A stretch of DNA of 33,539 nucleotides from Muribaculaceae bacterium Zag1. Lineage in GTDB: Bacteria > Bacteroidota > Bacteroidia > Bacteroidales > Muribaculaceae. The stretch lies in NCBI GenBank assembly GCA_002633115.1, contig NWBJ01000060.1:1-33539 (forward strand), in the 5' to 3' direction. The notes beneath the pieces were generated by a model. It worked only from the letters and a program-made list of their open reading frames with translations, had not been told where the DNA came from and did no database searches. The translations under genes and the position numbers were made by a program. Shown piece by piece: positions 24,805-32,662 of this stretch (position 1 is the first letter of the stretch; the number at the start of each line of letters is the position of its first letter).

Positions 24805-26730
24805 TTAGGGCCAGAAACTGGTGAAATTTTTCTGAGCCAAGTAATGTTGCATCTCTTGTATTTTAGCGTTGCTCTTTGGATAGTTTCCTCGAGTAAAACT
24901 CTCCAAATTACGCAGAGTGTCGTTAAGTTCCTCTCCTCCATCAACCCTTGGTAGCACTTTCATTAGCATTATGTCATCAAAAGCTTGATTGAGCAGGGCA
25001 TTGCCATCTACCTCAGGATTCTCCTCACGTAGAGCGGCAAAGTATATCACCAACTCATTCTGCACTCGATAAGCGATGCGGAATGGTGAGCCTTTGAGAT
25101 GCTGATCTAAGGATTTGAGCATAGCTACGGCATCGACTTGCATCAACTGCTTATCCTCGTCATTCATTTGCGAATGGGCATCACGAGCACTCGCGTATTT
25201 GGGTAAGAAATACTTGGCTTCAATGGGCTCATCGCGGTATTTGAGAGTATCTTCTCTTTCTGGGTCGAGCATAGCGTCAAAATCCACCTCATTCATCTCA
25301 ATGGTCATGGCTCGATCAATCACCTTACGAGAGAATTGACATGTGGTATCATCCATATTCACTGTCCCCACCACAACCAGATTTGGTGGTAAGGTAAGAC
25401 CGCTTTGAGAAAGCTTTGCCCATACCTCCATATCAGCCTCGGGAACTGTGATATATTTATTATGATGCTCGTTAAAGTTCAGATTGTAATAAGCGCATTT
25501 GAAACTATTGAGATTGGCTTGTATCACCTCAGGTTTGACTATCGGCTCACTTACAATTATTCCCTCTTTGAGTTTTCTGCTCTCCAACACGGATAAAAAC
25601 TCAGCGAAATAATGTTCCACAGGAGCTAAGTTCATCTCATCAAGACAAACAAAGAATGGAACCTTCGGATTCATCCATGCCTTAATCAAGAAATTAAGGA
25701 ATGGTGTAACCATATACTTGCTGCTAAGAGTTGAATAATATCCCAGAATCTCTGTTGAGTCATGCCAATTAGGCTTTACCTCGATTATGCAATAGTTGCC
25801 TGGCGATACTTCGTCTTCATCTTGCAATTCTTGGGGACAGCTTACAAATGCCATCTCTTTCACGATACGACTTTTGCCCGTACCACTGATACCTGCCAAA
25901 AGCAAGAAGGGTTTGGTACGCATTGCTGTAAGAAGGTCCTCAAACTCAGTTCCTCTCACCTTATCCATAGCTAAAATTCCAACTGACATGTTATCAGATT
26001 CCTTGGCCTCTGCACTCATTGGGAAAAGGGTATAAAAGTCGGCCTTTACCAGTTGACATGGCTGTCCAGACAAATATGATATGGAATATTGGCTCAGAGC
26101 TTCTTTAGCTTCAGTTTCCTTTGGTAGCAAGGTATCTACCAATTCCTGAGTGTAATCATTTAATAAGGCCTCCTTCAAACCGTTGTATAAGGCATCAACG
26201 GAAAAATCATTGTCTGCTATCGCCAAATTATTAGCACGATTAAGCCAGAGAGCCAAAGCCATTCGAGACTCCACATGAGGAATGTAATGAAGCACGTTTT
26301 TGTACATGCCAACATTTCTAATCAACATCTCAGATTGAATGTTGAATAGGGGATATTGGCCGCGCTGGGGATATTCTACAAGTTGGCCACCATTATTGTG
26401 TGAAACTTTAACTTGGCCAACCGAATAAAAGTTACTTCCACAATTGTAGTCCCCATTATGTTGTTTCAAAGGGAGGTAGAACTGGGGCGTGTAGAGCATC
26501 TCCGAATCACAAACTCTACAGAATTTGCCTACGCAATGACTGAAGTCAAATTTATCTTCTATATCTCTGACATTGCAATTACGACCCTCAGTCCTGTAAA
26601 ACATATCGAGGGCAAAGAAGTAACGCAATGCACTCACCACTTGCGTGGCTCCTTGCATTGTAGGGTCTTCATGGATTTCAGACAGCTTTTTATAGGCCTC
26701 CAAAACCATTGGTTTGGATAGATATGGCAT
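24805..26730 (-). CDS. McrB-like AAA+ NTPase of a restriction system
   Basis: 641 aa. The N-terminal 250 residues contain a possible metal-binding Cys cluster (Cys66, Cys71, Cys74 in 'HCVGKFCRVC') and are probably the DNA-recognition or specificity region. The AAA+ core follows: Walker A 'GISGTGKS' (280-287), Walker B 'FFVCLDEMNLAP' (359-370, Asp364-Glu365), the McrB-style 'GTVNMDD' (455-461) and 'KVIDRAMTIEM' with a possible Arg finger. The 'LDEMNLAP' and 'GTxNxxD' pair is diagnostic of the McrB branch of AAA+ motors, which translocate on DNA with GTP or ATP. It starts 2 bases after the methyltransferase stop and is followed 12 bases later by the McrC-like gene, so it is the motor of a three-gene system. 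Confidence 0.88.
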   Translation of the reverse strand: MPYLSKPMVLEAYKKLSEIHEDPTMQGATQVVSALRYFFALDMFYRTEGRNCNVRDIEDKFDFSHCVGKFCRVCDSEMLYTPQFYLPLKQHNGDYNCGSNFYSVGQVKVSHNNGGQLVEYPQRGQYPLFNIQSEMLIRNVGMYKNVLHYIPHVESRMALALWLNRANNLAIADNDFSVDALYNGLKEALLNDYTQELVDTLLPKETEAKEALSQYSISYLSGQPCQLVKADFYTLFPMSAEAKESDNMSVGILAMDKVRGTEFEDLLTAMRTKPFLLLAGISGTGKSRIVKEMAFVSCPQELQDEDEVSPGNYCIIEVKPNWHDSTEILGYYSTLSSKYMVTPFLNFLIKAWMNPKVPFFVCLDEMNLAPVEHYFAEFLSVLESRKLKEGIIVSEPIVKPEVIQANLNSFKCAYYNLNFNEHHNKYITVPEADMEVWAKLSQSGLTLPPNLVVVGTVNMDDTTCQFSRKVIDRAMTIEMNEVDFDAMLDPEREDTLKYRDEPIEAKYFLPKYASARDAHSQMNDEDKQLMQVDAVAMLKSLDQHLKGSPFRIAYRVQNELVIYFAALREENPEVDGNALLNQAFDDIMLMKVLPRVDGGEELNDTLRNLESFTRGNYPKSNAKIQEMQHYLAQKNFTSFWP

Positions 26731-26732
26731 AT

Positions 26733-27929
26733 TTATCGATTTAAAGTATCTATTAATGTTTTAGCGATTACCCAAGCTAGTACTGGGGGTACCGCATTTC
26801 CTATAACCTTATATCTCGACTGCAAGGGTATACTTGAGAAGCTATAATCATCTGGGAAGGATTGAATTCTTGCGATTTCACGCACCGAATATCTGCGATT
26901 CTCTACTGGATGAGTAATTCCACAATTCTCGGGTTGCGCTGAGGCTGTAATGGTACCATTTATCTCACCATAGGCAAATCTTCTGAAGAATTTAGGAGCA
27001 TGATATTTTTTCGGATCATTATAAATTTTCAGAAATCTATCCGACAATTTCTCAGGAGGTACATCCTTCCAGGATTTACCTTCAAACGCAATTGGAGGCA
27101 GTTGGGACAAAGAAGCACAATTCTCAAACCACTTTATTGCCTCAGCCCCATGAGCACATGGGCCGATATTTTCTATCATATTTTGGGTGGTCTGGCTATA
27201 TGCCCATACCTCATTATCAGGCAAATCTTTGATTCCCTGCAATATACTCCCTATCATCAAAGGAATATAATTACCCATCTCTACCGAAGGAAGATTTAGA
27301 GCTCTTACCAAACCATCCATTTTATCGAAGTCGAAATACCCAAATTCTTCTTCTACTCCGACTATCAGATAACGATATCTATTTTGAGGCACCCCGTAAT
27401 TACTGGCACAGATTAAACGCGCAGAGACATTGTAGCCCAAAGCTTCCATTCTCCTTCTGATTTCATTAGGTACAGTCTCCCCATTGGGCATTTTTGAGGA
27501 CATAATACCTCTAACGTTCTCATATACAAATGCTTTAGGATGATACCCCTTGGCAATCTGGCCTTTGAGTATGCGTTCGCACTCCTCAAAAAGAGTTCCG
27601 CGACCGTTATGGTCATTTACGCCCTTGCGATTACCAGCATTAGAGAAAGGCTGGCATGGGAAACCTGCCAGTAAAATATCATACTCCGGGATATCTTTAA
27701 CATCCACAGTGCGAATGTCTTGCAGAAGACATTCATGGCCATCTTTTGTGAGAAGAGGATTAGAATTATAACATACAGCAGCATCCTTGTCAAAATCATT
27801 AGCAAAGACAGTCTGGGTATCTAATCGATCAAATTTTCGACCCATAAACTCAAAACCGCCTGAGAAGCCTAAATCTAGGCCTCCGCAATCAGAAAACAAC
27901 GATGCTATTCTATATGTCTTTTTATTCAT
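26733..27929 (-). CDS. C5-cytosine-specific DNA methyltransferase
   Basis: 398 aa from the ATG at 27929; the frame is open a little further, to a TTG at 27941, but the ATG gives the standard start ('MNKKTYRIASLFSDCGGLDL'). It has motif I 'SLFSDCGGLDLGF' for SAM binding, motif IV 'GFPCQPFSNAG' with catalytic Cys92, motif VI 'YENVR' (Glu137-Asn138-Val139), motif VIII 'QNRYR' (182-186) and motif X near the C-terminus ('RYKVIGNAVPPVLAWVIA'). It transfers a methyl group to carbon 5 of cytosine within an unknown recognition sequence set by residues about 200-310. It is the first gene of the operon with the McrB-like and McrC-like genes, so it probably marks self DNA for that system. Confidence 0.93.
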   Translation of the reverse strand: MNKKTYRIASLFSDCGGLDLGFSGGFEFMGRKFDRLDTQTVFANDFDKDAAVCYNSNPLLTKDGHECLLQDIRTVDVKDIPEYDILLAGFPCQPFSNAGNRKGVNDHNGRGTLFEECERILKGQIAKGYHPKAFVYENVRGIMSSKMPNGETVPNEIRRRMEALGYNVSARLICASNYGVPQNRYRYLIVGVEEEFGYFDFDKMDGLVRALNLPSVEMGNYIPLMIGSILQGIKDLPDNEVWAYSQTTQNMIENIGPCAHGAEAIKWFENCASLSQLPPIAFEGKSWKDVPPEKLSDRFLKIYNDPKKYHAPKFFRRFAYGEINGTITASAQPENCGITHPVENRRYSVREIARIQSFPDDYSFSSIPLQSRYKVIGNAVPPVLAWVIAKTLIDTLNR

Positions 27930-27974
27930 TCTAATTTGCAATCATACACACCCAAGAATATGGGTTTTCGTTTG

Positions 27975-27982
27975 CAAAGGTA
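27975..27982 (-). promoter_or_regulatory. -7 box (TACCTTTG) of the methyltransferase operon
   Basis: On the minus strand TACCTTTG matches TAnnTTTG and would give a leader of about 40 bases. No clear -33 TTTG is found at 17-23 bases. A second perfect -7 box, TAACTTTG, lies at 28053-28046, next to the hairpin at 28055-28090, so two start sites are possible. Confidence 0.5.
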
Positions 27983-28054
27983 ACACTTTTTGACGATACT
28001 GGGAGAATAGACCCTTGGAAAAATCCAAAAATTCTCTTGTCACCGCAAAGTTAA

Positions 28055-28090
28055 AATAGGGATTGGGCAATTTCATTGCCCATCCCTATT
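28055..28090 (-). terminator. Long hairpin between two minus-strand operons
   Basis: Arms 28055-28070 and 28076-28090 pair over 15 bp with a single bulged base and a 5-base loop. On the minus strand it lies about 110 bases after the small gene at 28204 and is followed by TTAAC, a weak T-run. It may terminate the ATPase/small-gene transcript. Since it abuts the TAACTTTG box it may also be an operator for the methyltransferase operon. Confidence 0.5.
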
Positions 28091-28203
28091 AAATTATTCA
28101 AAAGAAAAAATTATACAGGACGCAGACAACCCATGATAGTAGTAAGAAAAGCAGTCAGAAAACCGATGAAAGCGGTCAGAAAACTCAATATCTAAAAGGA
28201 CAA

Positions 28204-28422
28204 CTATGCATAGGGCTTCCTGTCGTGCAGATGGCGGAAGCCTTCAATCTTTTCTTCTGTCAGCTCTCCTGTCGCCCAAAGGCGATCGACTTCGGCTTGT
28301 GCGAGTTTGGCAAAATGGGAGGCTATGGCTTGCTTTAGCTCGCTGAGCATCTCATCAGATTTGACACAGGCCATCATCTCCAGAATCTCTATTTGCACTG
28401 GGGTCAGGTCTTGGATATTCAT
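28204..28422 (-). CDS. Small acidic helical protein, antitoxin-like
   Basis: 72 aa, predicted all-helical ('IQDLTPVQIEILEMMACVKS', then 'ELTEEKIEGFRHLHDRKPYA'). The small size and the form of the C-terminal tail recall Bacteroidales small proteins found beside toxin genes, but I do not recognise a named family. It lies 38 bases after the AAA_14/DUF4143 ATPase gene on the same strand, so the two are probably co-transcribed. No toxin gene follows it; the downstream 260 bases hold only a hairpin and the next promoter. Function unknown. Confidence 0.6.
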   Translation of the reverse strand: MNIQDLTPVQIEILEMMACVKSDEMLSELKQAIASHFAKLAQAEVDRLWATGELTEEKIEGFRHLHDRKPYA

Positions 28423-28460
28423 ATTCTATTGTTTATGTTGCCATTGAAATGTAAAACCAA

Positions 28461-29663
28461 TCAGTACAGTAGGCCAAACATCCAGAGTGGGATGCGACCA
28501 CGGCTGCCGATTTCGGTATCGTCAACAGCCAGATAGCTATTGGGGATATTTGCTATTTGATTAAAATCCTTGCCCTTGCCGCCAACCTCAAATAGCCACT
28601 TCCCATCTACCATGAAATCGCCACTGCCCGGGACTGTCACCGCATGACCTTGCTCGAGTTGGTTGAGAAAGAACGTCTCTCGTATAGTCCCCATATCGGG
28701 GCTAGGGGTGAGAGCATACATAAGGTTAGGGTTGTCCAAGAAAATTTTCTCTGGGCGCGTCAGATTCTTGTAGCTTTTAGGCTTGGTAGAATACAGGCGC
28801 AAAATGTCAGCCCGATCCAGAAGATTGATCAGCTGGAGCCCTTGATCGTAAGTGGTCTCTATTTGTTGGTATACTTTGGATAATTTAGGTACTGTAGGCA
28901 CATTCTCAGCAATCACCATTAGCAAAGCTTTGGCCTTCTGCCGGGTAGCAAAAGACACATCTGCGACTGTTGGAAGGTCAACATCCAAAACCGTGCGCAA
29001 CACGTCTTGCAGCCTCGTTAAATATTGGTTTCCCTCTTGTCTATAGAAAGGATAATAACCGTGTTGGAGATAATTATGGAAATGGGGTAGAATCTTTGTA
29101 CGCGCAGCAATTTCCATAGCCATTGGCACATGCCTATCAAGCAGCTCATTGAGTGTAAGAGTTGGTACCTCCAGTCCTTCAAATGCCAAGTATTCTCGGA
29201 ATGACAATCCAGGCATGTAATACAAACTCTGCCTTCTTGATAAATCCCCTATCGAATTATCTATCTTGAGCATGCTGCTCCCAGTATATACAATATTGAG
29301 CGTATCGTATGTGTCGTAGATGTTTTTTATAATTTGGTTCCACCGAGGATAGGTATGGACCTCATCCAGAAATAGATGAGTGATGCCTTGCTGGTCGGCC
29401 CATTGAGCCAGGTCAAGCAAGCTGTTGGTTTGGAACCAAAAATCATCTAGTGATGCATAAATCACCTTAGTAGAGTCGGGAAAGAATTCTTTAATGTGTT
29501 GGAGCAACATAGTAGTTTTTCCAACACCTCTGGCTCCTTTGATACCTATCAACCGAGAAGTCCAGTTAATATTCTGATATAAGAATCTTTTGAAGTCGGT
29601 ATTGATAGGGACTAACTTTCTCAGATAACGATCCAAGAGGGGTTGTGGGGTGGCATTATCCAT
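28461..29663 (-). CDS. AAA_14 + DUF4143 ATPase
   Basis: 400 aa. Walker A is 'GARGVGKTT' near residue 45 and Walker B 'HLFLDEVH' near residue 98, followed by a sensor stretch 'LNIVYTGSSML'. The C-terminal half is the DUF4143 domain, whose end ('VDGKWLFEVGGKGKDFNQI') resembles the PD-(D/E)XK fold found in this family. These proteins are abundant and multicopy in gut Bacteroidales. They are predicted ATPases of the STAND/Orc-Cdc6-like group with an unproven role, often placed in defence or mobile regions. Its promoter region carries two tandem inverted repeats. It probably forms an operon with the small gene downstream. Confidence 0.85.
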   Translation of the reverse strand: MDNATPQPLLDRYLRKLVPINTDFKRFLYQNINWTSRLIGIKGARGVGKTTMLLQHIKEFFPDSTKVIYASLDDFWFQTNSLLDLAQWADQQGITHLFLDEVHTYPRWNQIIKNIYDTYDTLNIVYTGSSMLKIDNSIGDLSRRQSLYYMPGLSFREYLAFEGLEVPTLTLNELLDRHVPMAMEIAARTKILPHFHNYLQHGYYPFYRQEGNQYLTRLQDVLRTVLDVDLPTVADVSFATRQKAKALLMVIAENVPTVPKLSKVYQQIETTYDQGLQLINLLDRADILRLYSTKPKSYKNLTRPEKIFLDNPNLMYALTPSPDMGTIRETFFLNQLEQGHAVTVPGSGDFMVDGKWLFEVGGKGKDFNQIANIPNSYLAVDDTEIGSRGRIPLWMFGLLY

Positions 29664-29688
29664 ATTTTTCCGCGTTTAGTAATCTCTG

Positions 29689-29696
29689 CAAAGTTA
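29689..29696 (-). promoter_or_regulatory. -7 box (TAACTTTG) of the AAA_14/DUF4143 gene
   Basis: Exact match to TAnnTTTG on the minus strand, 26 bases before the start codon at 29663. The -33 position falls inside the inverted repeat at 29698-29725 and does not match TTTG well, so an activator or alternative recognition is possible. Confidence 0.55.
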
Positions 29697-29697
29697 C

Positions 29698-29757
29698 AAA
29701 AAGTTCTTTTTGAAAAGAACTTTTTGTGGGTAAAAGTTCCTTTTGAAAAGAACTTTT
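29698..29757. repeat. Two tandem inverted repeats upstream of the ATPase gene
   Basis: Unit 1 (29698-29725) has perfect 13-bp arms AAAAAGTTCTTTT / AAAAGAACTTTTT with a 2-base loop. Unit 2 (29732-29757) is a near copy with one changed base, 34 bases further on. They overlap or lie just upstream of the promoter, as expected for binding sites of a dimeric regulator, possibly the ATPase system itself. The surrounding stretch 29664-30036 otherwise holds a broken HEPN gene and a plus-strand promoter. Confidence 0.75.
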
Positions 29758-29794
29758 TTACAGAGTTAGTTAGAAATTACCTATTCCAGGAGCA

Positions 29795-30031
29795 TTGATT
29801 ATTACCAGTAGTTCCTCTAACAGTATAATAAACCGGTTGTATTACGCATGTTTCTATGCTGCGATAGCTTTACTTTTAAGCCGAGGGATAGAAACTAAAA
29901 GCCATGAAGGAGTACAACGAATGTTAGGACTGCATTTTATTAAACCTGGATTAATTGGTAAATTTGTAAAAATCAAGCGAGATTTGGTAATACAAATAAA
30001 AAGCATTACCTTTGTGGGGATAAAAATTTGA
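29795..30031 (+). pseudogene. Remnant of a HEPN-domain protein gene
   Basis: The frame from about 29810 reads 'NSIINRLYYACFYAAIALLL' then 'GIETKSHEGVQRMLGLHFIK', a clear middle section of a HEPN domain (helical RNase/nucleotidyltransferase-partner fold). The N-terminal helix is missing (no ATG; only a TTG start and a nearby upstream stop). After 'FIKPGLI' the sequence turns into unrelated AT-rich bases that hold the next gene's promoter. Only about 50 codons of an expected 120-130 remain. It is probably a decayed MNT/HEPN-type toxin or its partner. Confidence 0.65.
29983..30014 (+). promoter_or_regulatory. Consensus promoter of the AAA/PDDEXK_9 gene
   Basis: TTTG (29983-29986), 20 bases, then TACCTTTG (30007-30014). 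A start near 30020 puts the ATG at 30037 as the first usable start codon, with a very short leader. Confidence 0.8.
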
Positions 30032-30036
30032 TAGGC

Positions 30037-31608
30037 ATGGGACTTTATGTTAACATAGGAAATCGTAATTTTCAAAGGACACGAAATGGCGAGTATGTCG
30101 ACAAGTCAAGACTTATTGCGGAAATCAATGATACACTTGACACCAATAAGTGCATGACTTGCGTTACTCGCTGCCGTAGGTTTGGAAAATCTATTGCTGC
30201 CGAGATGCTGTGCGCTTACTATGACAAGTCCTGCGATTCGCGTGAGTTGTTCCATGGCCTTGAAATCGAGAAAGACCCATCGTTTGAGAAGCACCTTAAC
30301 AAGTATTCCGTCATATTCGTCAGCCTCACCACCTTTACCTCACTCTATAACCACGACCCTGAGATTGTGGCGAAAATGCAGCGTGATCTTATAGCAGACA
30401 TACATTCCGAACATCCTGACGTTGAATTAAATCCCAATGAGGATTTGATGGCATTTTTGTCTCGCATTGCGACTCAGAAAGGAGAAAGGTTTTTCATGAT
30501 CATCGACGAGTGGGATGCGATAATACGGGAATTCAAAGATAGCGAGAAGGTGATGGATGAGTATGTCAAATTCCTTCGCCGCCTCTTCAAGGATCCAATC
30601 ACCAGCCGCGTGTTCGTCGGGGCCTACATCACAGGCATCCTCCCCATCAAGAAATACAACACCCAGTCGGCCCTCAACAATTTCCGAGAGTACACGATGA
30701 TCCAGCCCGGAAAGCTCGCCAGTTACTTCGGCTTCACCAAGCAGGAGGTTGAAGCTTTGGGCAGCAAATACGGAGTCGACCCTGAGGATTTGGAGCAATG
30801 GTACGACGGCTACAGGATTGGGGTCGAGCCCTCGATGTTCAACCCCAATTCCGTGATGACTGCCATCGACAACGGCGTATGCGCCAACTATTGGAGCAGC
30901 ACTGGCGCCTACGACAACGTGGCCCGCTACATCCAGATGAACTTCGAGGGGCTTAAGGAGGACATCGTAAGGATGATAGCCGGGGAGGAATGCACGGTCA
31001 ACTACGTCCGCTTCAACAACGACCTTAAAGAGATAAAGAGCCGTGACGACGTGCTCACCATCCTCATCCACCTCGGCTACCTCTCCTACAACCCCGACAC
31101 TCGCAAATGCTACATCCCCAACCGCGAAGTGAGGGAGGAGATGGAGAGCGCCGTTTTGGCAACGAAGTGGAAGGAGTTGGTTAGCGCCATCAGTTCCTCG
31201 GAGGCGTTGCTGCGCGCCGTGCTCAACCGTGACGAAGCATCAGTAGCCTCAGGGGTGGAGAAGGTGCATCAGGATGTGGTAAGTATTCAGAAGTACAATG
31301 ATGAGGACAACCTGTCGCAGGTGGTGTACTTGGCCTTCTACTCTGCCATCAACGACTACATCATTCACCGAGAATACCAGTCGGGCAAGGGATTCGCGGA
31401 CTTGGCTTTCGTCCCCCGGAAGCATATTGACGCCCCAGCCCTCTTGATTGAACTGAAATACGACAAGAACGTAAAAACAGCCATTAATCAAATTAATGAG
31501 CGAAACTATCCGGACAAGCTGCGCGAATATGCCTCCAACATCATCCTGGTGGGCATAAACTACGATCCACACACCAAGACCCACACCTGCAAAATCGAAC
31601 AAGCATAA
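30037..31608 (+). CDS. AAA-ATPase_like / PDDEXK_9 nuclease-fold protein
   Basis: 523 aa from the ATG at 30037, chosen because the promoter's start point is about 17 bases upstream and family members begin 'MGLxVN'; an upstream TTG (30028) is less likely. The ATP-binding site is the family's variant P-loop 'CRRFGKS' (about 46-52) with Walker B 'FFMIIDEWDAI' (about 152-162). The C-terminal domain has a PD-(D/E)XK-type site: Asp in 'GFADLAFVPRK' and 'LLIELKYDK' (about 453-475). Such proteins are multicopy in gut Bacteroidales and Firmicutes; their function is unproven, with defence or mobile-element roles suspected. It is the last gene inside the two amt-end repeats. Confidence 0.87.
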   Translation: MGLYVNIGNRNFQRTRNGEYVDKSRLIAEINDTLDTNKCMTCVTRCRRFGKSIAAEMLCAYYDKSCDSRELFHGLEIEKDPSFEKHLNKYSVIFVSLTTFTSLYNHDPEIVAKMQRDLIADIHSEHPDVELNPNEDLMAFLSRIATQKGERFFMIIDEWDAIIREFKDSEKVMDEYVKFLRRLFKDPITSRVFVGAYITGILPIKKYNTQSALNNFREYTMIQPGKLASYFGFTKQEVEALGSKYGVDPEDLEQWYDGYRIGVEPSMFNPNSVMTAIDNGVCANYWSSTGAYDNVARYIQMNFEGLKEDIVRMIAGEECTVNYVRFNNDLKEIKSRDDVLTILIHLGYLSYNPDTRKCYIPNREVREEMESAVLATKWKELVSAISSSEALLRAVLNRDEASVASGVEKVHQDVVSIQKYNDEDNLSQVVYLAFYSAINDYIIHREYQSGKGFADLAFVPRKHIDAPALLIELKYDKNVKTAINQINERNYPDKLREYASNIILVGINYDPHTKTHTCKIEQA

Positions 31609-31717
31609 GAGTCGTTCTTATGAAATAATTTATTGGACTCCTAAGTTACAATTTCATTTTTAGGAACTCTCGGGGATGGACGTGATGGATGCCAGCGTAG
31701 AAACCGAGCGAGGAGGA

Positions 31718-31841
31718 GAGGAAGGCCTCGACATCTACGAGCACGGCGAAAGCGCCTACAACATCTAACCCTATACCCCCGTTTGGAAACCTGCGAGCCA
31801 TCCCGCGCCCCTCCCCGGCGCGCCGATGGCTCGCTAAATTT
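31718..31841 (+). repeat. Right copy of 124-bp direct repeat (orphan amt 3' end plus terminator)
   Basis: It repeats 22190-22313 with four differences, all after the amt stop codon. The reading frame of amt stays open leftward for 17 further codons ('MDVMDASVETERGG' follows a TAG), but that stretch does not match the real amt sequence, so only the end of the gene is here. The stop codon of the nuclease remnant on the minus strand (31842-31840) overlaps its right edge. The hairpin at 31793-31834 is retained and can terminate both strands. Nothing else is visible in 31609-31717. Confidence 0.93.
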
Positions 31842-32457
31842 ATAAGGGGATAGTGGTAAAGAAGGGTTTGGGGGTAGCTTTGCCACGGTGAACGACCTCA
31901 TCCCAATCGATGTGGGACCAAAGAGGGATTTCTGTAGTATCAAATTCGTAAACCAGATATTTCTTTTCTGGATCTTTATTGCCTTCAAAACCGTAATCCT
32001 CCTTCATCTTCCTTTTTGTCTTGTAGTTACCAGAATTAGGAATTATACGGAATAATTCTCTTCTCGGGCCATTATGAAGCAACAAATATTCTGGATGGTC
32101 GGGGTGAGGACCATGCATGTCAATAGCACCTTCTGTACCTCCTGTGCGCACATAGCAGAAACCTCTTGCTTTAAAAGTCTCGAATAGTTGTTCTTTTGCA
32201 TAGACCACCAGCAATACCGCCGAGGTCTTTGTCTCAGAATACTCCAAGCCGCGCTGCGGGATGGTTTCCAGCAAGGTATCGATGCTTGATTTGCCTATTA
32301 TGCGGGCCAGGAAGCAGCGCAAGAAGCCGTCTTTGGCTCCATCTCGGGCAGGGCGCAAGGGGAAAGCGCCGATATTAACCTTGTCGATCGAGCGCATGTA
32401 ATTCTTTGAATCTACCCTGTGGCTATATTCAGAAAAAATTTCACGATTTGAGGAAAA
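31840..32457 (-). pseudogene. C-terminal remnant of a second DUF2357/McrC-like nuclease
   Basis: The frame is open from 32457, before any start codon, reading 'EYSHRVDSKNYMRSIDKVNI' and on; the first ATG is only at 32397. It aligns with the end of the nuclease at 22498-23889: 'KVNIGAFPLRP' / 'SVNIGAFPLLP', 'IPQRGLEYSE' / 'IPQRGLSYIP', 'YLLLHNG' / 'YLLLHDA', 'PFFTTI' / 'PYFTTI'. The two are clearly diverged, so it is not a recent duplicate. The N-terminal domain and the PD-(D/E)XK active site are missing, so it cannot cut DNA. It faces the duplicated amt terminator exactly as the intact locus faces the original one. Confidence 0.8.
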
Positions 32458-32604
32458 TTAATGAGGGAATGGTGGTCAGAAAGGTGGTCAGAAAACACAG
32501 AATGAGGGAGAGAAAGTGGGGGAACAACGTAGGCTTTCTTAGCAGGTAATGAGAAATCCCATAATTTCCTCCCATCAAAAATTTATGGGAAACTTTACTT
32601 TTTA

Positions 32605-32636
32605 TTTGGTTGTTTCAAATAAAGATAGTACTTTTG
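32605..32636 (+). promoter_or_regulatory. Consensus promoter of the small-protein/GNAT pair
   Basis: TTTG (32605-32608), 20 bases, then TACTTTTG (32629-32636), a full match to the Bacteroidetes consensus. The start point is near 32643, about 20 bases before the ATG at 32663. The stretch 32458-32604 upstream has no gene; it holds tandem GGTCAGAAA motifs (32472-32495) and an imperfect inverted repeat around 32557-32592. Confidence 0.8.
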
Positions 32637-32662
32637 CATATAACATATAAAAATGTCCCATT

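Noticed and set aside
22190-31841. A complete mobile element with its own recombinase between the amt repeats
   Set aside because: No tyrosine or serine recombinase or DDE transposase is encoded inside. The PDDEXK_9 and AAA proteins are not recognised integrases.
31641-31988. Minus-strand open frame across the right repeat
   Set aside because: It reads the complement of the amt end and hairpin; Arg-rich low-complexity product, overlapping the nuclease remnant in another frame.
32397-32397. ATG at 32397 as the start of a short independent protein
   Set aside because: Homology-like sequence continues upstream of this ATG in the same frame to a stop at 32458, so it is an internal Met of a truncated gene.
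32472-32495. GGTCAGAAA tandem motifs as a CRISPR array
   Set aside because: Only two short units with no spacers of regular length and no cas genes nearby.
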